From assembly GCA_009176605.1 (NCBI GenBank), contig SEYY01005153.1:1-31382 (forward strand): DNA of 31,382 nt. Direction: 5' to 3'. This DNA comes from Armadillidium nasatum. Taxonomy: Eukaryota; Arthropoda; Malacostraca; Isopoda; Armadillidiidae. The first letter of the stretch is position 1, and every line of letters begins with the position of its first letter. Shown here in pieces: positions 1 to 12,007 of this stretch. A program made the position numbers and the translations under genes. Below the pieces are notes generated by a model. That model made no database searches, was not told where the DNA came from, and saw only the letters and a program-made list of their open reading frames with translations.

Positions 1-168
1 TAGGTCATTATTTATTTTTCCTATTTTTTTTAAAGATTTGTGAGCAACCTCTTCTGAATTTTTATACTAAAATTGATGGAGAGTGGAATGATAAATTATA
101 AAATTTTGTTAGGAAAAGGGGAGGGTCCAATCTTAAATTTTTTTTTCTTTAATTTTTATACTATTAAA

Positions 169-451
169 TGTAAATGTAATAGTAGTTGTTAGCTGATTTA
201 ATTTCAATAAGAATTCTTGCAGATTTGGGAACCAATATTAAAATATCATCAATATGGTCTTAGCCCTATTTTGGCCAACCTATATATGGAATTCTATGAG
301 ATTTATTTGATTTCCAATATCCCAGAACCAAATTTAATAAAGTTCTGATACCGATACGTTGATGGTATTTTAGTATTGGTTCCCAACTCATTCTCGTTTC
401 AAGAATTCTTATTGAAATTAAATCAGCTAACAACTACTATTAAATTTACTT
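169..451. repeat. Imperfect inverted duplication within a Penelope-like fragment
   Basis: The left arm (about 169-240) is the reverse complement of the right arm (about 371-451). Both contain the block reading GTTAGCTGATTTAATTTC on the left arm and its complement on the right, with a few substitutions and a short indel near 220/395. The 130-base loop (241-370) holds the conserved RT core of the element. The right arm is in coding order; the left arm is the copied, flipped piece. This is seen directly. That it arose during retrotransposition is inference. Confidence 0.85.
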
Positions 452-609
452 TTGAAGCACAGACCGATGGTTGGATATCTTTTTCGGATCTTTTAATAAT
501 ACAAGACAATAATAATCTATCTTTTAAAATACACAGAAAATCGACAGGATGCAACCAGCTGCTTCATGCCTTTTCAATACATCCTAATTTTATTAAACAA
601 TTCACTTGA
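241..609 (+). pseudogene. Penelope-like element reverse transcriptase fragment
   Basis: Reading the + strand in the frame of position 253 gives YGLSPILANLYMEF, then RYVDG, then a block ending FKIHRKSTG. This order (SP-LANLYME, the YVDD catalytic box, the F-x-V/I-x-RK-T box) is the signature of Penelope-like element RTs. The catalytic box reads YVDG rather than YVDD, so one metal-binding aspartate is lost, and an in-frame TGA lies at 346-348 where the family usually has tryptophan. The upstream RT fingers and the GIY-YIG endonuclease are absent. It is a dead 5'- and 3'-truncated relic. The frame closes at 607-609 shortly before a (TAA)n tract. Confidence 0.85.
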
Positions 610-705
610 AAAAGAATCTTCAAGATTTTTGAAGAATATTGAACCTAAAATACAGTACTTAATGGTCAGTGGACATGCATTTGCAATTTCAATATTATTT
701 ATGTC

Positions 706-905
<200 letters not shown>

Positions 906-1205
906 GGCCTAAATATCAACGAAAGCTAAACTTTTTTGGGAAGGTTTGTAATATAAATAATTAAAGATATATTAAGTTATAGGCAAGAAAATGCAATGTT
1001 AGAAAATAATCGATCGATTTTTTTTTAAACAGTGTTGATCATTTTACCTGTCGACGACTTGGGTCAAGTTTTATCATAGGAGGGTATTCTGAAGTAAAGA
1101 ATATTTTTAAAACATGATATAGGCTAAAAATATGAAAAGTAATATGAAATAATATAAACCGAAAATGAAGTTCTAAGATTTTCTCGAAAATTTTATTCTA
1201 TTTCT
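906..1205. other. Unassigned AT-rich spacer
   Basis: No coding frame, RNA gene or repeat arm recognised between the (TAA)n and (AT)n tracts. Confidence 0.6.
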
Positions 1206-1484
<279 letters not shown>

Positions 1485-1504
1485 CTTACTTATTTTCCGT
1501 AATG

Positions 1505-1919
1505 TTTAACTAATTTTTTAAAGCCACTTTTGATAAAATAATAAAAAAGTAAAACACTAAAAGAGAATCAACAAGAAAAATAAAAAAGACATCAAAGCGA
1601 AGAATAAAAATCGTATTCGTTTCAGAGCATTAACCTTGTTCTCAGATCACTACGCTAACAATAACACGATCTCACACACCGACCAAACAAAAAGTGTAAA
1701 CCCGGCATCTTGACGACATCCCATTCTGACAGCTCATAAGTCGCGAAAAATTAGTCTTTAAAAATTAATTTCAGAAATTTTACGAGAGTGTTATCTACGT
1801 CGAAAAATTCAGATGCGATAATGAAATTTTTTGAGGTTTTAATAAAAATGATTCTTTGAGTCTATTTAAATTTTTGCTTTAGAATTGAAGATAAAGCTGG
1901 CACCCCTCCAATCTATCAA
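1505..1919 (+). repeat. Left arm of foldback element (continuous)
   Basis: Starts TTAACTAATTTTTTAAAG and ends CCTCCAATCTATCA. Its outer half pairs with 5051-5269 and its inner half with 2434-2620. Divergence between arms is visible but modest, with scattered substitutions, an 11-base insertion near 1786 (AGAGTGTTATC) and small indels. Confidence 0.9.
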
Positions 1920-2433
1920 TTCTTGTATATATTAAGCAAAATATAATATTTAATTCTTTTTTACGCGCCATTAACCTTACTGATCCCATATTTTTGGATG
2001 CCGAAATTTCCCTTGATTTCCATCAGTTTTTTATCTCTGAGTTACACTCAGTATTTTGTCTATAAGCAATACCATAGAGCCAAATTTTGATTCTACAACG
2101 GCCCAAATACAGTACCTCATACCTATCCACAAAATGCAATTGTAATTCCTTAAGCTGAACCTCTCCTTTCTCTTCGTCATTCTATAGCCTCAATTTACAA
2201 TTTACATTTTTGTCTTTAACTTCCGAATAAAATTTGCAATATCTTAATTTCCAATAACACAACCCATACGGAATGAAGTGGTGGAGTATATAGGGTCCGC
2301 TGTCTCACATGCCAAAACTCATGCTTTGTCGAAACCAATAAAACCCTATATTTTCGTTTTGAGAAACATAAAGCCGAAGTCAGAAGAGGTAATTTAAGTA
2401 ACGCTATTTAATTACACATTACTGAACAACATT
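1920..2433. other. Central segment of foldback element
   Basis: About 515 bases between the arms. No long reading frame, transposase motif or RNA gene was recognised on either strand. Confidence 0.6.
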
Positions 2434-2620
2434 TGATAGATTGGAGGAGTGCCAGCTTTATCTTCAATTCTAAATCAAATAATTTAAATAGACTCATAGA
2501 ATCATTTTTTATTAAAACCTCAAAAAAGTTTCAATTTCGCATCTGGTTTATTCGACGTAAAATTTCTGAAATTAATTTTTAAAGACTAATTTTTCCGCGA
2601 TTTGTGAGTTGTCAGAATAG
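2434..2620 (-). repeat. Right arm of foldback element, inner part
   Basis: Reverse complement of about 1721-1919; it begins TGATAGATTGGAGGAGTGCC and ends GTTGTCAGAATAGG. It stops where the LINE begins. Confidence 0.9.
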
Positions 2621-4909
2621 GTTCTTGAACCAATTCTTGAACACTCTTGATTTATGCTTCACTACTAGTCCTTCTCTCTATAAATATGCTATCTTCGCAC
2701 CTATTGGTAACTCCGACCACAATCTAATTTGTCTTAATTTTCATGCTTTCTCTCCAACTGCTCCACCCTGCCCTAAGCGTATCTTCTGGCACTTTGATCG
2801 GGCTGACTGGGGGGCTTTGCGTTGCTTCTACGCTAACTATTCCTGGAGTGATCTGCTTTGTCTCTGGAGACGCTTCGGTCTCTGCCGATAAGGTGGGGGC
2901 CGTAATCGTTGATGGGATGAGCAGGTTCATTCCTTCTTCAACTAAATCCTTCTCTCCTCAAAATCCATGGTTCGATCATGCTTGTTCTCGTGCCATTCAG
3001 GCTAGAGACATTGCGTATCGACAGTGGAAAAATTCTCCTTCTCCTATCACTCTAGCTAATTTTCATTCAGATCGGAATCGTTGCAGGGATATTCTTCGAC
3101 GAGCAAAGCAGACTTTCACCAAACGAAGGTGTGCTGAGCTCCTAAATTCTCCTACTGAAAAATCTTTCTGGCCTCTTGCCAAAAACATCTCCAACAATTT
3201 CTGTAAATCTTCCTTTCCTCCTCTTATTCGCTACGATGGTTCTGCTGCTAACACTCCAACTGAAAAGGCTAATCTCTTCGGCCTCCTATTCTCCTCTAAT
3301 TCTACCCTGGACGACTCCGGCAATCCTCCTCCTACTTCTTCTCCTTTCAGAGGTCCCATGCCTTTGCCTGTGATTTCATTTGACCAGGTGCATGGGCTTC
3401 TGAAGTCTATGAACGTTAGGAAGGCAAGCGGCCCGGATGGCATTCCTCCCCGAGTTTTAAGGGAGTGTGCCTCTGAGCTGGCTCCGTCCCTCGTTCAACT
3501 TTTCTCTCTATGCCTCAATACTAGTACTTTCCCTCAGTGTTGGAAGCGCACAATAGTCCAACCTATTCCGAAGAAAGGTAGCCGCTCTGATCCTTCCAAC
3601 TATCGCCCTATAGCTCTCACTTGTATTCTGTCTAAGATCTTTGAAACCCTTCTTAACTCTCACTTCTTAGATCATCTGGAATCTCATTCCCTTCTTTCTG
3701 ATCATCAGTATGGCTTTCGTCGTTCGAGGTCTACTGGTGATATACTTTCCTATCTCACAGATCTATGGTCTTCTGCCCTTAGGGACCATGGGGAGACTTG
3801 CGTGGTGGCGCTTGACATATCTAAAGACGTTTGACCGGGTATGGCATGCGTCACTGCTTTCCAAGCTCCCCTCCTTTGGGTTTCCTCCTTCTCTTTGCTT
3901 ACTTATGTCTAGTTTTCTTTCTAATCGTTCCATTTCGGCTGTTGTTGATGGAGCGACTTCTTCCTTTCCTGTCAATAGTGGTGTTCCTCAGGGTTCTGTC
4001 TTGTCTCCTACTCTATTCTTACTTTTCATTAATGATCTTCTCAGCTGTTCATCTAACCCTATACATTCATATGCCGATGACTCAACCCTCCATTCTTCTA
4101 CTCATTTCAAATCTGCTCCTTCCTTTGCATCTAGAGTTGCTTCTCGTCTACATCTTTCCGATTCCATTCTTGCAGATCTGGATAGAATTTCCCAGTGGGG
4201 TCGTCTCAACCTTGTGAAATTCAACTCTTTAAAAACTCAACTTCTAGAAATATCTCTCTCAAAGACACCTCCTAACTTTTCTATTTCTTTCGATGGTTCT
4301 CCCGTCTCTCCTGTTGACAATATAAACATCCTTGGCCTTCACATAAACAAAAAAATGTCTTGGAAACCTCATATCACAATGGTTGCTAGGGCGACCTCAA
4401 AGAAGCTGGGAGTTCTGTTTAGACTGCGAGAATTTTTTCCTTCCTCGCAGTTACTCCAATTATACAAGGGTCTCATCCGCCCTTGTATGGAGTACTGCTC
4501 TCACATCTGGGGTGGCTCAGGTTTCACCCGTCTTTTGGATAGGGTTGAGTCAAAGGCTAAAAGACTTATAAACTGTCCCGCTCTTTCTAATTCTCTTGAT
4601 TCTTTATCTTTGCGACGTGATGTTGGTGCCTTGTCACTTTTCTATAGGTACTGCAGTGGCAAATGCTCGAAGGAACTATCCACCCGTGTACCTCCACCTT
4701 TACGGCGTCCTCGCAGCACAAGGGGTGCAATGTCCGCGCATCAATTCTGCGTGGACATAGGCAACTCCAGGCTTGTCCGCTGTGGTGCCTCTTTCTTTCC
4801 TGCCACCTCTGTTTTGTGGAACTCTCTTCCATCTTCTGTATTTCTCTCCGCATTTAATCTCAATTTCTTTAAAGCCCGCGTCTGCGCCCACCTGAGAAAC
4901 TTGCGTTAG
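2621..4909 (+). pseudogene. LINE A ORF2-like protein: endonuclease C-terminus plus reverse transcriptase, two frameshifts
   Basis: Frame 1 (2621 to about 2870) encodes the end of an APE endonuclease (LDLCFTTSPSL, then SDHNLICL with the conserved SDH). Reading then shifts to a frame running to 3832, which carries the linker and the first RT motifs (ASGPDGIPP, PSNYRPIALT, YGFRRSRSTGD). At the motif A catalytic segment (DISKxFDRVW) a second shift at about 3825-3832 moves to the frame ending at 4909. That frame holds [22 protein letters not shown] at about 4067-4093 (YADD intact) and the typical C-terminal blocks RPCMEYCSHIW and VLWNSLPSS. Apart from the two frameshifts and the missing N-terminus it is well preserved, so the insertion is fairly recent. 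The clade lies in the Jockey/CR1 group; finer placement needs a tree. Confidence 0.88.
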
Positions 4910-4980
4910 GTGGGTACTGTAGGGGGGGTTTTTATTTTCTGGATTTTGTACTCTATTTACTTTCATTTTCATTCTTTTAA

Positions 4981-5050
4981 CACCCCCTCCTTGAATAGGG
5001 CTTAGCCCGTGAGTGGTGGTGATGTGTAAAAAAAAAAAATAAAAAAAAAA
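4981..5050 (+). other. LINE A 3' UTR end: conserved hairpin plus A-rich tail
   Basis: The segment TTGAATAGGGCTTAGCCCG can form a GGGC/GCCC stem with a TTA loop at 4998-5008, followed by GTGAGTGGTGGTGATG and then the A-rich tail. The same block occurs at the end of the SINE (about 17169-17194) and, decayed, at the end of the second LINE A copy (about 10281-10310 on the minus strand). In this class of element the 3' end is what the reverse transcriptase recognises; that role is inferred here. Confidence 0.8.
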
Positions 5051-5714
<664 letters not shown>

Positions 5715-6240
5715 GATGTTTATATTTCCGTGTCTTCTCAATTGTCCATCTCAAACCAAAGATAATCCGTTGTTCTTCTACCTTGTCTATAACCACGCTG
5801 TTCCTCCTCCAACTGTGGCTAATTATTTCCCACAATCTCTTTTCTATCATTATAAATTGTTTGTTAAATGATATACCTCTGTAATTTGAATAAATGCTAA
5901 TCTCTTATGTTTTTATATATTGAAATTAATACTGTCTTTCCCCATTTCTTCGGCATTTGATCCCTACACAATCTATGTTCAGTAATGGAAATATGTGTTT
6001 TAGTTTGTTCACTTGCATAAGTTATTAGCTCTACCCCTATTCCATACACTCCGGGAGTCTTACTCATTTTCATTTTGGCAAGTGCTAGCTCAAACTCCTT
6101 CCTCGTGAACTCCTCTAACTCCTTATTCATTTCCTGAAACTCCTCTCTCCTTCTCTCCACTTGATTTTCTTCTCCCTGTTGCGCATTCAGCAAAAACTCA
6201 AAATACTTTCTAAATATTTCGTTAACTTGTCTTTATCACT
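5715..6240 (-). pseudogene. RTE-like LINE: start of the reverse transcriptase domain, frameshifted
   Basis: Read on the minus strand from high to low coordinates: KYFEFLLNAQQ (the family's ring of RW/KYFE-LLN before the RT), then KMKMSKTPGVYGIGVELI (normally KMK-GKAPG-DGI--ELI), MPKKWGKTVLISIYK, SNYRGISF, KRLWEII, and EEEQRGYRQGRRTTD in another frame. This order is typical of the RTE-like endonuclease-reverse transcriptases common in animal genomes. The longest open piece is 5897-6193. Two or more frameshifts and stops follow, and the catalytic YxDD region is missing. Confidence 0.8.
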
Positions 6241-6469
6241 AATATCTCAACTTTCCTATTTTTAAGGTTATTCACTTTGGTTATATCTTGTATGATTTGG
6301 TCAGTCCAGATATCATTTTGAGGTTTTCCTCCAGCCTCTCACCCAACATATCCAAACTCTCTCTCTCTCTCACACTCTCTCACTTTCAGTTCTTCTCATC
6401 ATTATCTTTTCTTAATTTTAGCTACCACATATTCCATTCTAGATCCTAGACTTCTCCTTAACCTTTCAC

Positions 6470-6700
6470 TCATTCTTATGATCTTCTATTTTATTGTTCA
6501 TTTCACTTCCTTAGTCCACCAATGTATGTGCCTTTTCCGTCCACCTCCTTCCATTCTTCCCCTAATGCCTCTACTGCAATATCTTCTAAACACCTCTCAA
6601 TATCTTCCCATGTGTTTTCTCTTATCTTCTCCGGATAATTCAACTCTTCGTTCATTTGTGTTTTTACATTATGGACTTTAAGGCTTTTCGTTTTAATAAT
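6470..6700 (-). pseudogene. RTE-like LINE: endonuclease-RT linker fragment
   Basis: The minus strand gives ENTWEDIERCLEDIAVEALG and, after a frame change, KRHIHWWTKEVK. The double-tryptophan WW-x-x-E-V-K box between endonuclease and RT is a recognisable landmark of RTE-like elements. It sits between the endonuclease piece at about 6905-7175 and the RT piece at 5715-6240 in the right order, so these three pieces probably come from one insertion. Confidence 0.7.
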
Positions 6701-6822
6701 TAATTTTACATAATGGCTGCTTCTTAAAAGTATCTATTTTAATTTTTGCCACTATCATCCTTAGTCTGAATCCAAGGGCACCCCAGGTACAACTTTAATA
6801 TCGCACACGATTCTCTTATCCT

Positions 6823-6825
<3 letters not shown>

Positions 6826-6881
<56 letters not shown>
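6826..6881. repeat. (GA)n microsatellite
   Basis: Perfect AG/GA dinucleotides, lying inside the relic of the RTE-like LINE between its endonuclease and linker pieces. Confidence 0.95.
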
Positions 6882-6883
<2 letters not shown>

Positions 6884-6904
6884 ATTTATTATAGATTCTG
6901 ATAA

Positions 6905-7175
6905 AAACTTCTTTAAGTCTGACTCCATCTGCATCTTGTATACATACGAAACCCTCTATGATGATAGAAACAGTTCATTATTTCCAAGTTGTCCCTTTCG
7001 CACATGTCTACCAATCTTTCTCCATCTGCACTCTTTAGCTCCTCTCCAAAAGATCTCAAATTTCTTTAATTCCTACATCTTTCTTCCTATTCTTGCATTA
7101 AAATCTCCCTTCATCAGAAACATCCTCCCTACTTGCTTCCTCCAAACTTTCTAAACTTTCATTAAATCCTCTTCC
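6905..7175 (-). pseudogene. RTE-like LINE: endonuclease domain fragment
   Basis: The minus strand encodes LMKGDFNARIG, matching the MGDFNAxxG catalytic box of APE endonucleases. After a frameshift come ADGERLVDMCERDNLEIMN and YHHRGFRMYTRCRW, matching the NG-RL--FC--N-L-I-N-FF-H-----YTW stretch of RTE-like endonucleases. The N-terminal part of the domain is absent. Confidence 0.75.
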
Positions 7176-7223
7176 TTTATCTGGTCTTGGGGAAAGACAT
7201 GGAATACTTTATGTTCCCCATGG

Positions 7224-7515
7224 CTACATTTTTATACCTACAACCTTTTCCATGATTGTTGGGTAGTGTCTATCGCAGGCCACACCCATCCCAAACACAC
7301 ACCAATTCATCAATCTTTTCCATTTATTCCTATAAATCACACCCTCCTCCCAATTCATCCCTATATCCCTTAACAGCTTCTTGACATTAATCATCCAACT
7401 TCCCCTCAGTCTCACCCTTTCTCTCACACCCTCCACTTCTGAAACAAATACCTTATTCTCTCTTCATTTATTCTACAAACATGTCCAAACCATCTCACCA
7501 TACTTTGTTCAGCTC
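7224..7515 (-). pseudogene. RTE-like LINE: C-terminal tail of ORF2
   Basis: The minus strand gives [16 protein letters not shown], then after one frameshift [32 protein letters not shown] and YRNKWKRLMN. RWFGHV-R---ERI followed by G-R-RG---W and W-----R--WK is the usual C-terminal end of these ORFs. On the minus strand this C-terminus precedes the endonuclease fragment, so it is out of order for a single element and implies a second copy or a rearrangement. Confidence 0.75.
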
Positions 7516-7602
7516 TCTCAACCATATTCTTTCTCCATCCACAACATTTTCTTTATTCTAACATTCCTGACTATTTCTTCTATAAATACCACATACTGCT
7601 CT

Positions 7603-7948
<346 letters not shown>

Positions 7949-7960
7949 CAAAATACAAAT

Positions 7961-8403
7961 ATGTCGGAGTCTATAGACGAATATTCTACAAAATTGGAAA
8001 ATATAACAAACAATTATGACTTAGTTAAAGTGAGATTGTTCGATTCCCCTTCAAAATCAATTATTTTCCCTTTCGAAGAAACAAACATTACGTTGGAAAC
8101 ATTTTTTAACGAAAATACATTGAGACAAACTACACACGATTTTTCGTACAATATGAAAAGCGATTTCAATTCAACAGCGTTTATTGTTTTAAAAGAGCGT
8201 CATTTTTACAATGGGACTCGAAGCACTCCTCCGTGGCTCATTTATTTGAAGGATCCGATGGAAGTTAAGAGTCCTCACTTATTCGTACCAATGTTTGTAC
8301 CCATTATTGTGACTCATGCTATAACATTCATACTTGGTATTATTGGGAATTCGAGCATGGTCGCATCATTGCTAAAAGGAAGAGTTTCCAGAAATATTAC
8401 CAG
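7961..8403 (+). CDS. First coding exon of a probable class-A GPCR (N-terminus and TM1)
   Basis: Encodes 147 codons plus two bases and ends at a consensus splice donor (CAG|GTAAGA). The first ~105 residues look extracellular, with NxS/T sequons at N14, N42, N70 and N84 and no signal peptide. Residues about 108-138 form one hydrophobic helix containing GIIGNSSM, which fits the G-N of TM1 (N1.50) in rhodopsin-like receptors, followed by a basic turn (KGRVSR). After the donor the frame stops at once (TAA 8405-8407), so this is an exon rather than a complete gene. The later helices were not found downstream. The Met at 7961 is chosen because upstream in-frame codons are microsatellite. The ligand class is unknown; a peptide receptor is plausible. 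It is the only convincing host coding sequence in the window. Confidence 0.7.
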
Positions 8404-8409
8404 GTAAGA
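8404..8409 (+). promoter_or_regulatory. Splice donor of the receptor exon
   Basis: CAG|GTAAGA at the exon end is a consensus donor. The intron begins in phase 2 (the codon begins AG). The reading frame, hydrophobic helix and donor coincide, and the following sequence is noncoding, starting with an (AT)n tract 30 bases in. Confidence 0.75.
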
Positions 8410-8434
8410 AAGAAATTTCCTCATATCCCTTATA

Positions 8435-8558
<124 letters not shown>

Positions 8559-8682
8559 TGTATTAGGTACATAATTTTCTGCATTCTAAGAAGGTGCACA
8601 ATTTATTGTTTATTATTGTATTGTCTTAATAAATTTATGGGGTTTGGACTTTTTTTTTTTTTATGGCATTTTTAACCCGATT

Positions 8683-9136
8683 ATTTTTTTTTAAATAAAA
8701 CTTTTAATTTTTACAAAACAAAGATGAAACATGGTACATTAGTATAATGGGGGACGATACAGATTTTTGTATTCATGAAAAATTTCTGTGGGGGTTACGG
8801 TTTGGAAGGTAGCCCACCTCAACGTCTAGTTTTTATGGATTTTTTTTCCAAAAAAAGGAAAAAATCCACAAAAGCCATGAAAACACGATGGAGTGATTCA
8901 ATCGAAAACAAACCTTAGATGAAAATGTTTCTATATCTTTCACTTAACTTTTCGGAAAAAAAAATCATCGTTGAAATTTTGAAGGGGTCGATCTAGAAGT
9001 TGAGGTGAGATATCTTCCAAATCGTAGCCCCAATAGAAATTTTACAAGAATACAAATATCTGCATCGTCTCCAATTATACTCATTTGCGAAGTTTCATCT
9101 TTCTATAGTTAAAATTAAATGTTTTATTTAAAAAAA
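8683..9136. mobile_element. Palindromic MITE-like element with ~146-base arms
   Basis: The left arm 8683-8830 matches the reverse complement of the right arm 8991-9136. Shared blocks include AAATAAAAC-TTTAATTTT, AGATGAAAC, TTTGTATTC, AAAATTTCT, TTTGGAAG and CACCTCAAC-TCTAG. Arms differ at roughly one base in five to seven, so it is old. The 160-base centre contains a small hairpin (GGATTTTTTTTCC/GGAAAAAATCC, 8838-8863) and no coding frame. It has no transposase, and no target-site duplication was recognised. It lies in the presumed receptor intron. Confidence 0.8.
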
Positions 9137-9738
9137 GAGTGGACAAAAGTGTCACTATGAAATGTCTGAACGTCCATCTCTTCTCGTTTCATTTCTCACT
9201 GATGTGTTTTTAAATGATTATTTTCTTATGCCATAAAACTACTCTTCTCTCTCTCTTCTTCCTCTATAGCTATAATTATTAGGGTAATGAAGGTTGATTA
9301 TGTTTCGCTTTAACTGTTATGCTCATATTTTTCCTATTTTACTTTCTTTTAAAATTAATTTACTTTAAAATTTTTATTTTTTTTATTTTATTTTTAATAT
9401 GTATTTGGTACTTGTCTACTTTCACATTTTTTTTTTCGAAGTATCCCAAAAATAATAACTTTGAAAAATAAATTGGGAATTTAGTAAATTTTGCATCTCA
9501 AAAAATGGATACATTTTTTGTGTTGCATTTTCCATTTTATTTATTTGAAATAAAAGCTATGGCCTTTTAATAAAAAAACGGCTTCAATTTACCAACTGAC
9601 ATAGTAATTTTGACTACAAATGACCACAGAACAAAATAATTATTCCATTTTGATTAAAAATTAATTCAGAATTTGAAATCGCTTTCATAAAAATGAAAAA
9701 GTATTTTAATTAAAAATGAAACTTTTCCATATGTTAAC
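9137..9738. other. Unassigned AT-rich segment
   Basis: No long reading frame, RNA gene, inverted arm or known element was recognised. If the receptor model is right, this is intronic. Confidence 0.55.
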
Positions 9739-9869
<131 letters not shown>

Positions 9870-9996
9870 GATATTGAACTCCTCGTGGGGTAGTGTTAAT
9901 ATGGGTTGATATATTTGCTTTTAACAGAATTTTGAGAATAATTAAATCACCTTCGAAATGTGTGGTTCATTCTCCTTCCAAGAAACTTCCATTATT

Positions 9997-10005
9997 AATA
10001 TATAT

Positions 10006-10048
<43 letters not shown>

Positions 10049-10054
10049 TTATAT

Positions 10055-10115
<61 letters not shown>

Positions 10116-10189
10116 ATATATTATATATTATTATATTGTATATATTATTATATATTATTATATATATTATATATATATATATAATTATA

Positions 10190-10265
<76 letters not shown>
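9997..10265. repeat. Imperfect (AT)n microsatellite
   Basis: AT dinucleotides with many TTAT/ATAAT phase breaks, so it is older or less homogenised than the other (AT)n tracts. It directly abuts the 3' end of the minus-strand LINE A copy. Confidence 0.95.
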
Positions 10266-10267
<2 letters not shown>

Positions 10268-10274
10268 CTACAGT

Positions 10275-11815
10275 TCACCAACACTCACTGGCAAAGCTCT
10301 TTTTAAAGAGGGAGCGTATCCAGTAGATAAAAGATTAAGAAAACCCACCAAGAACTCTAACCTAACGCACATCTCACAGGTGAGTGAGACATCAGCCTTG
10401 TGAAGAGAAAATGAAATGCAGGATGAAAAATCGATGATGGTAGAGAGTTCCATAGAACAGAGGTGGGAGGAAAGAAGGAGGCATTACAACGGGCAAGCCT
10501 GGGGTATCCAGCATTCACACAGATTCGTGCGAAAGCAGGGTACCCCTTGTGCAACGAGAGCAAAGCAATGGAGGTGGTATTCGGCAGGCCAATTCCCTCA
10601 AACATCTGCCATTATAGTACCTATAGGAAAGAGATAAAGCACCAACGTCACGTAACAGAGACAGAGGTTCAAGAGAGTTTGAAATTAGGGGACAGTTTAT
10701 TAATCTTTTAGCTTTGGACTCATCCCTTTCTAAGAGAGTGGAGGAACCAGAGTCCTCCCGAAAGTGAGAATAGTACTCCATACAAGAACAAATAAAATCC
10801 TTATATAATTGTAGTAACTACTCTTAAGGAAAAAATTCATGCAACCTGAATAGTACTCCCAATTTCTTAGAGGCAGCCTTAGCAACTGTTGTGAAATGTC
10901 GTTTTCAATATAATTCATTGTTTATGTTTAGACTAAGAATGTTAATGCTATTTACAGATGAGAAGGGAGAGCCATCGAAGAAGATATAAAAGTTGGAAGG
11001 TATTTTTGAGTGAGAGATGTGGTGAAGAAGTTGAGTTTTTAAAAAGTTGCTATAACCCCACCGGGAAATCCTATCCAGATCAGCAAGAATAGAATCGGAA
11101 AGTTGGAGACGAGAATCAACTCTAAAAGCAAATGAGGGAACAGATTTGAATTGAGTAGATGTAAAGTTGAGTCCTCAGCATAAGAGTGGAGAGAGTTAAA
11201 AGTGCAATTAATGCAAAGTAAGAATAAAGTTTGAGATAAAACAGAACCCTGAGAAACACCACAGTTGACAGAAAACGAGAAAGAGGTCGCTCCATCTACT
11301 AGTGTTGAAATGGAACGATCTGAGAGAAAACTAGACAATAGTAAGCAAAGAGAATGAGGAAACCCAAAGGAATGGAGCTTAGAGAGCAGCGACCCATGCC
11401 ATACAAGGTCAAAAGTTGTATATGTCAAGCCCACCATGAAAGACTCCCCGAAGTCCCTAAGGGCAGAAGACCATAGATGGGTAATATATGAAAGTATATC
11501 ACCACTTCACCTCGAGCGACGAAAGCCACATTGATGATGATCTGAGAGAAGAGGATGAGACTCCAAATGATCCAGGAAATGAGAGTTGAGGAGAGTTTCA
11601 AAACGTTTAGACAAAACACAAGTGAGAGCTATAGGCCCATAGTTGGAAAGGTCAGAGCAGTTACCTTTCGAGATCGGCTGAATATATGAGCGCTTCCAGC
11701 TTTGAGGAAGAGCATTAGTATTAATACACAAATAGTAGAGCTGAACAAGTAAAAGCGCTAACTCGGAAGCACACTCCCTCAGAACACAAGGGGAAAAGCC
11801 ATTTTTTTTTTTAAA
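10275..11815 (-). pseudogene. LINE family A copy 2: decayed reverse transcriptase and 3' UTR
   Basis: Minus-strand pieces in order: VLRECASELALLLVQL (11507-11827), SNYGPIALTCVLSKRF, TTFDLVWHGSLLSKL and GVSQGSVLSQTLFLL (11039-11437), HSYAEDSTLHLL where the catalytic YADD is YAED, then fragments of the C-terminal region including ASFFPPTSVLWNSLPSS (10357-10605). The 3' UTR ends with a mutated form of the LINE A tail (minus strand CTCTTTAAAAAGAGC then TGCCAGTGAGTGTTGG). Several frameshifts and the lost catalytic aspartate make it dead. It begins only at the RT start, next to a run of A (minus strand), and is older than copy 1 judging from divergence. Confidence 0.85.
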
Positions 11816-11945
11816 ATCCGCATTCAAAAATACGTCTGCACGGTCAAAAAAATTTCAAATCGTTAATACCTTTTTTCCTCGGGCGGTCATGACCGACTGG
11901 AAGTGAGGAGAAAATTCGGTATCATTTGAGCCCCAAAATGAGCCT
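11816..11945. other. Unassigned spacer with a 12-base palindrome
   Basis: Contains CGGTCATGACCG at 11884-11895. No coding or repeat assignment. Confidence 0.4.
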
Positions 11946-11946
11946 T

Positions 11947-11992
<46 letters not shown>

Positions 11993-12007
11993 ACACACAC
12001 ACACATA

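Larger units (their letters stand above)
2621..5050 (+). mobile_element. LINE family A copy 1 (APE-type non-LTR retrotransposon), 5'-truncated
   Basis: Begins inside the endonuclease domain and runs through RT and the C-terminal region to a 3' UTR ending in an A-rich tail at about 5028-5050. It lies inside the right arm of the foldback element, so it is younger than that element. In the uninterrupted left arm the matching site has about ten extra bases (complement of TGACGACATC), so insertion appears to have removed them rather than duplicated a target. The coding region is more GC-rich than its surroundings. Confidence 0.85.

Noticed and set aside
8683..9136. Target-site duplication for the palindromic element
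   Set aside because: Flanks CGATTAT and GAGTGG show no convincing direct repeat.
11884..11895. 12-base palindrome CGGTCATGACCG as an operator or element end
   Set aside because: Single occurrence without associated structure; short palindromes of this length occur by chance in 31 kb.
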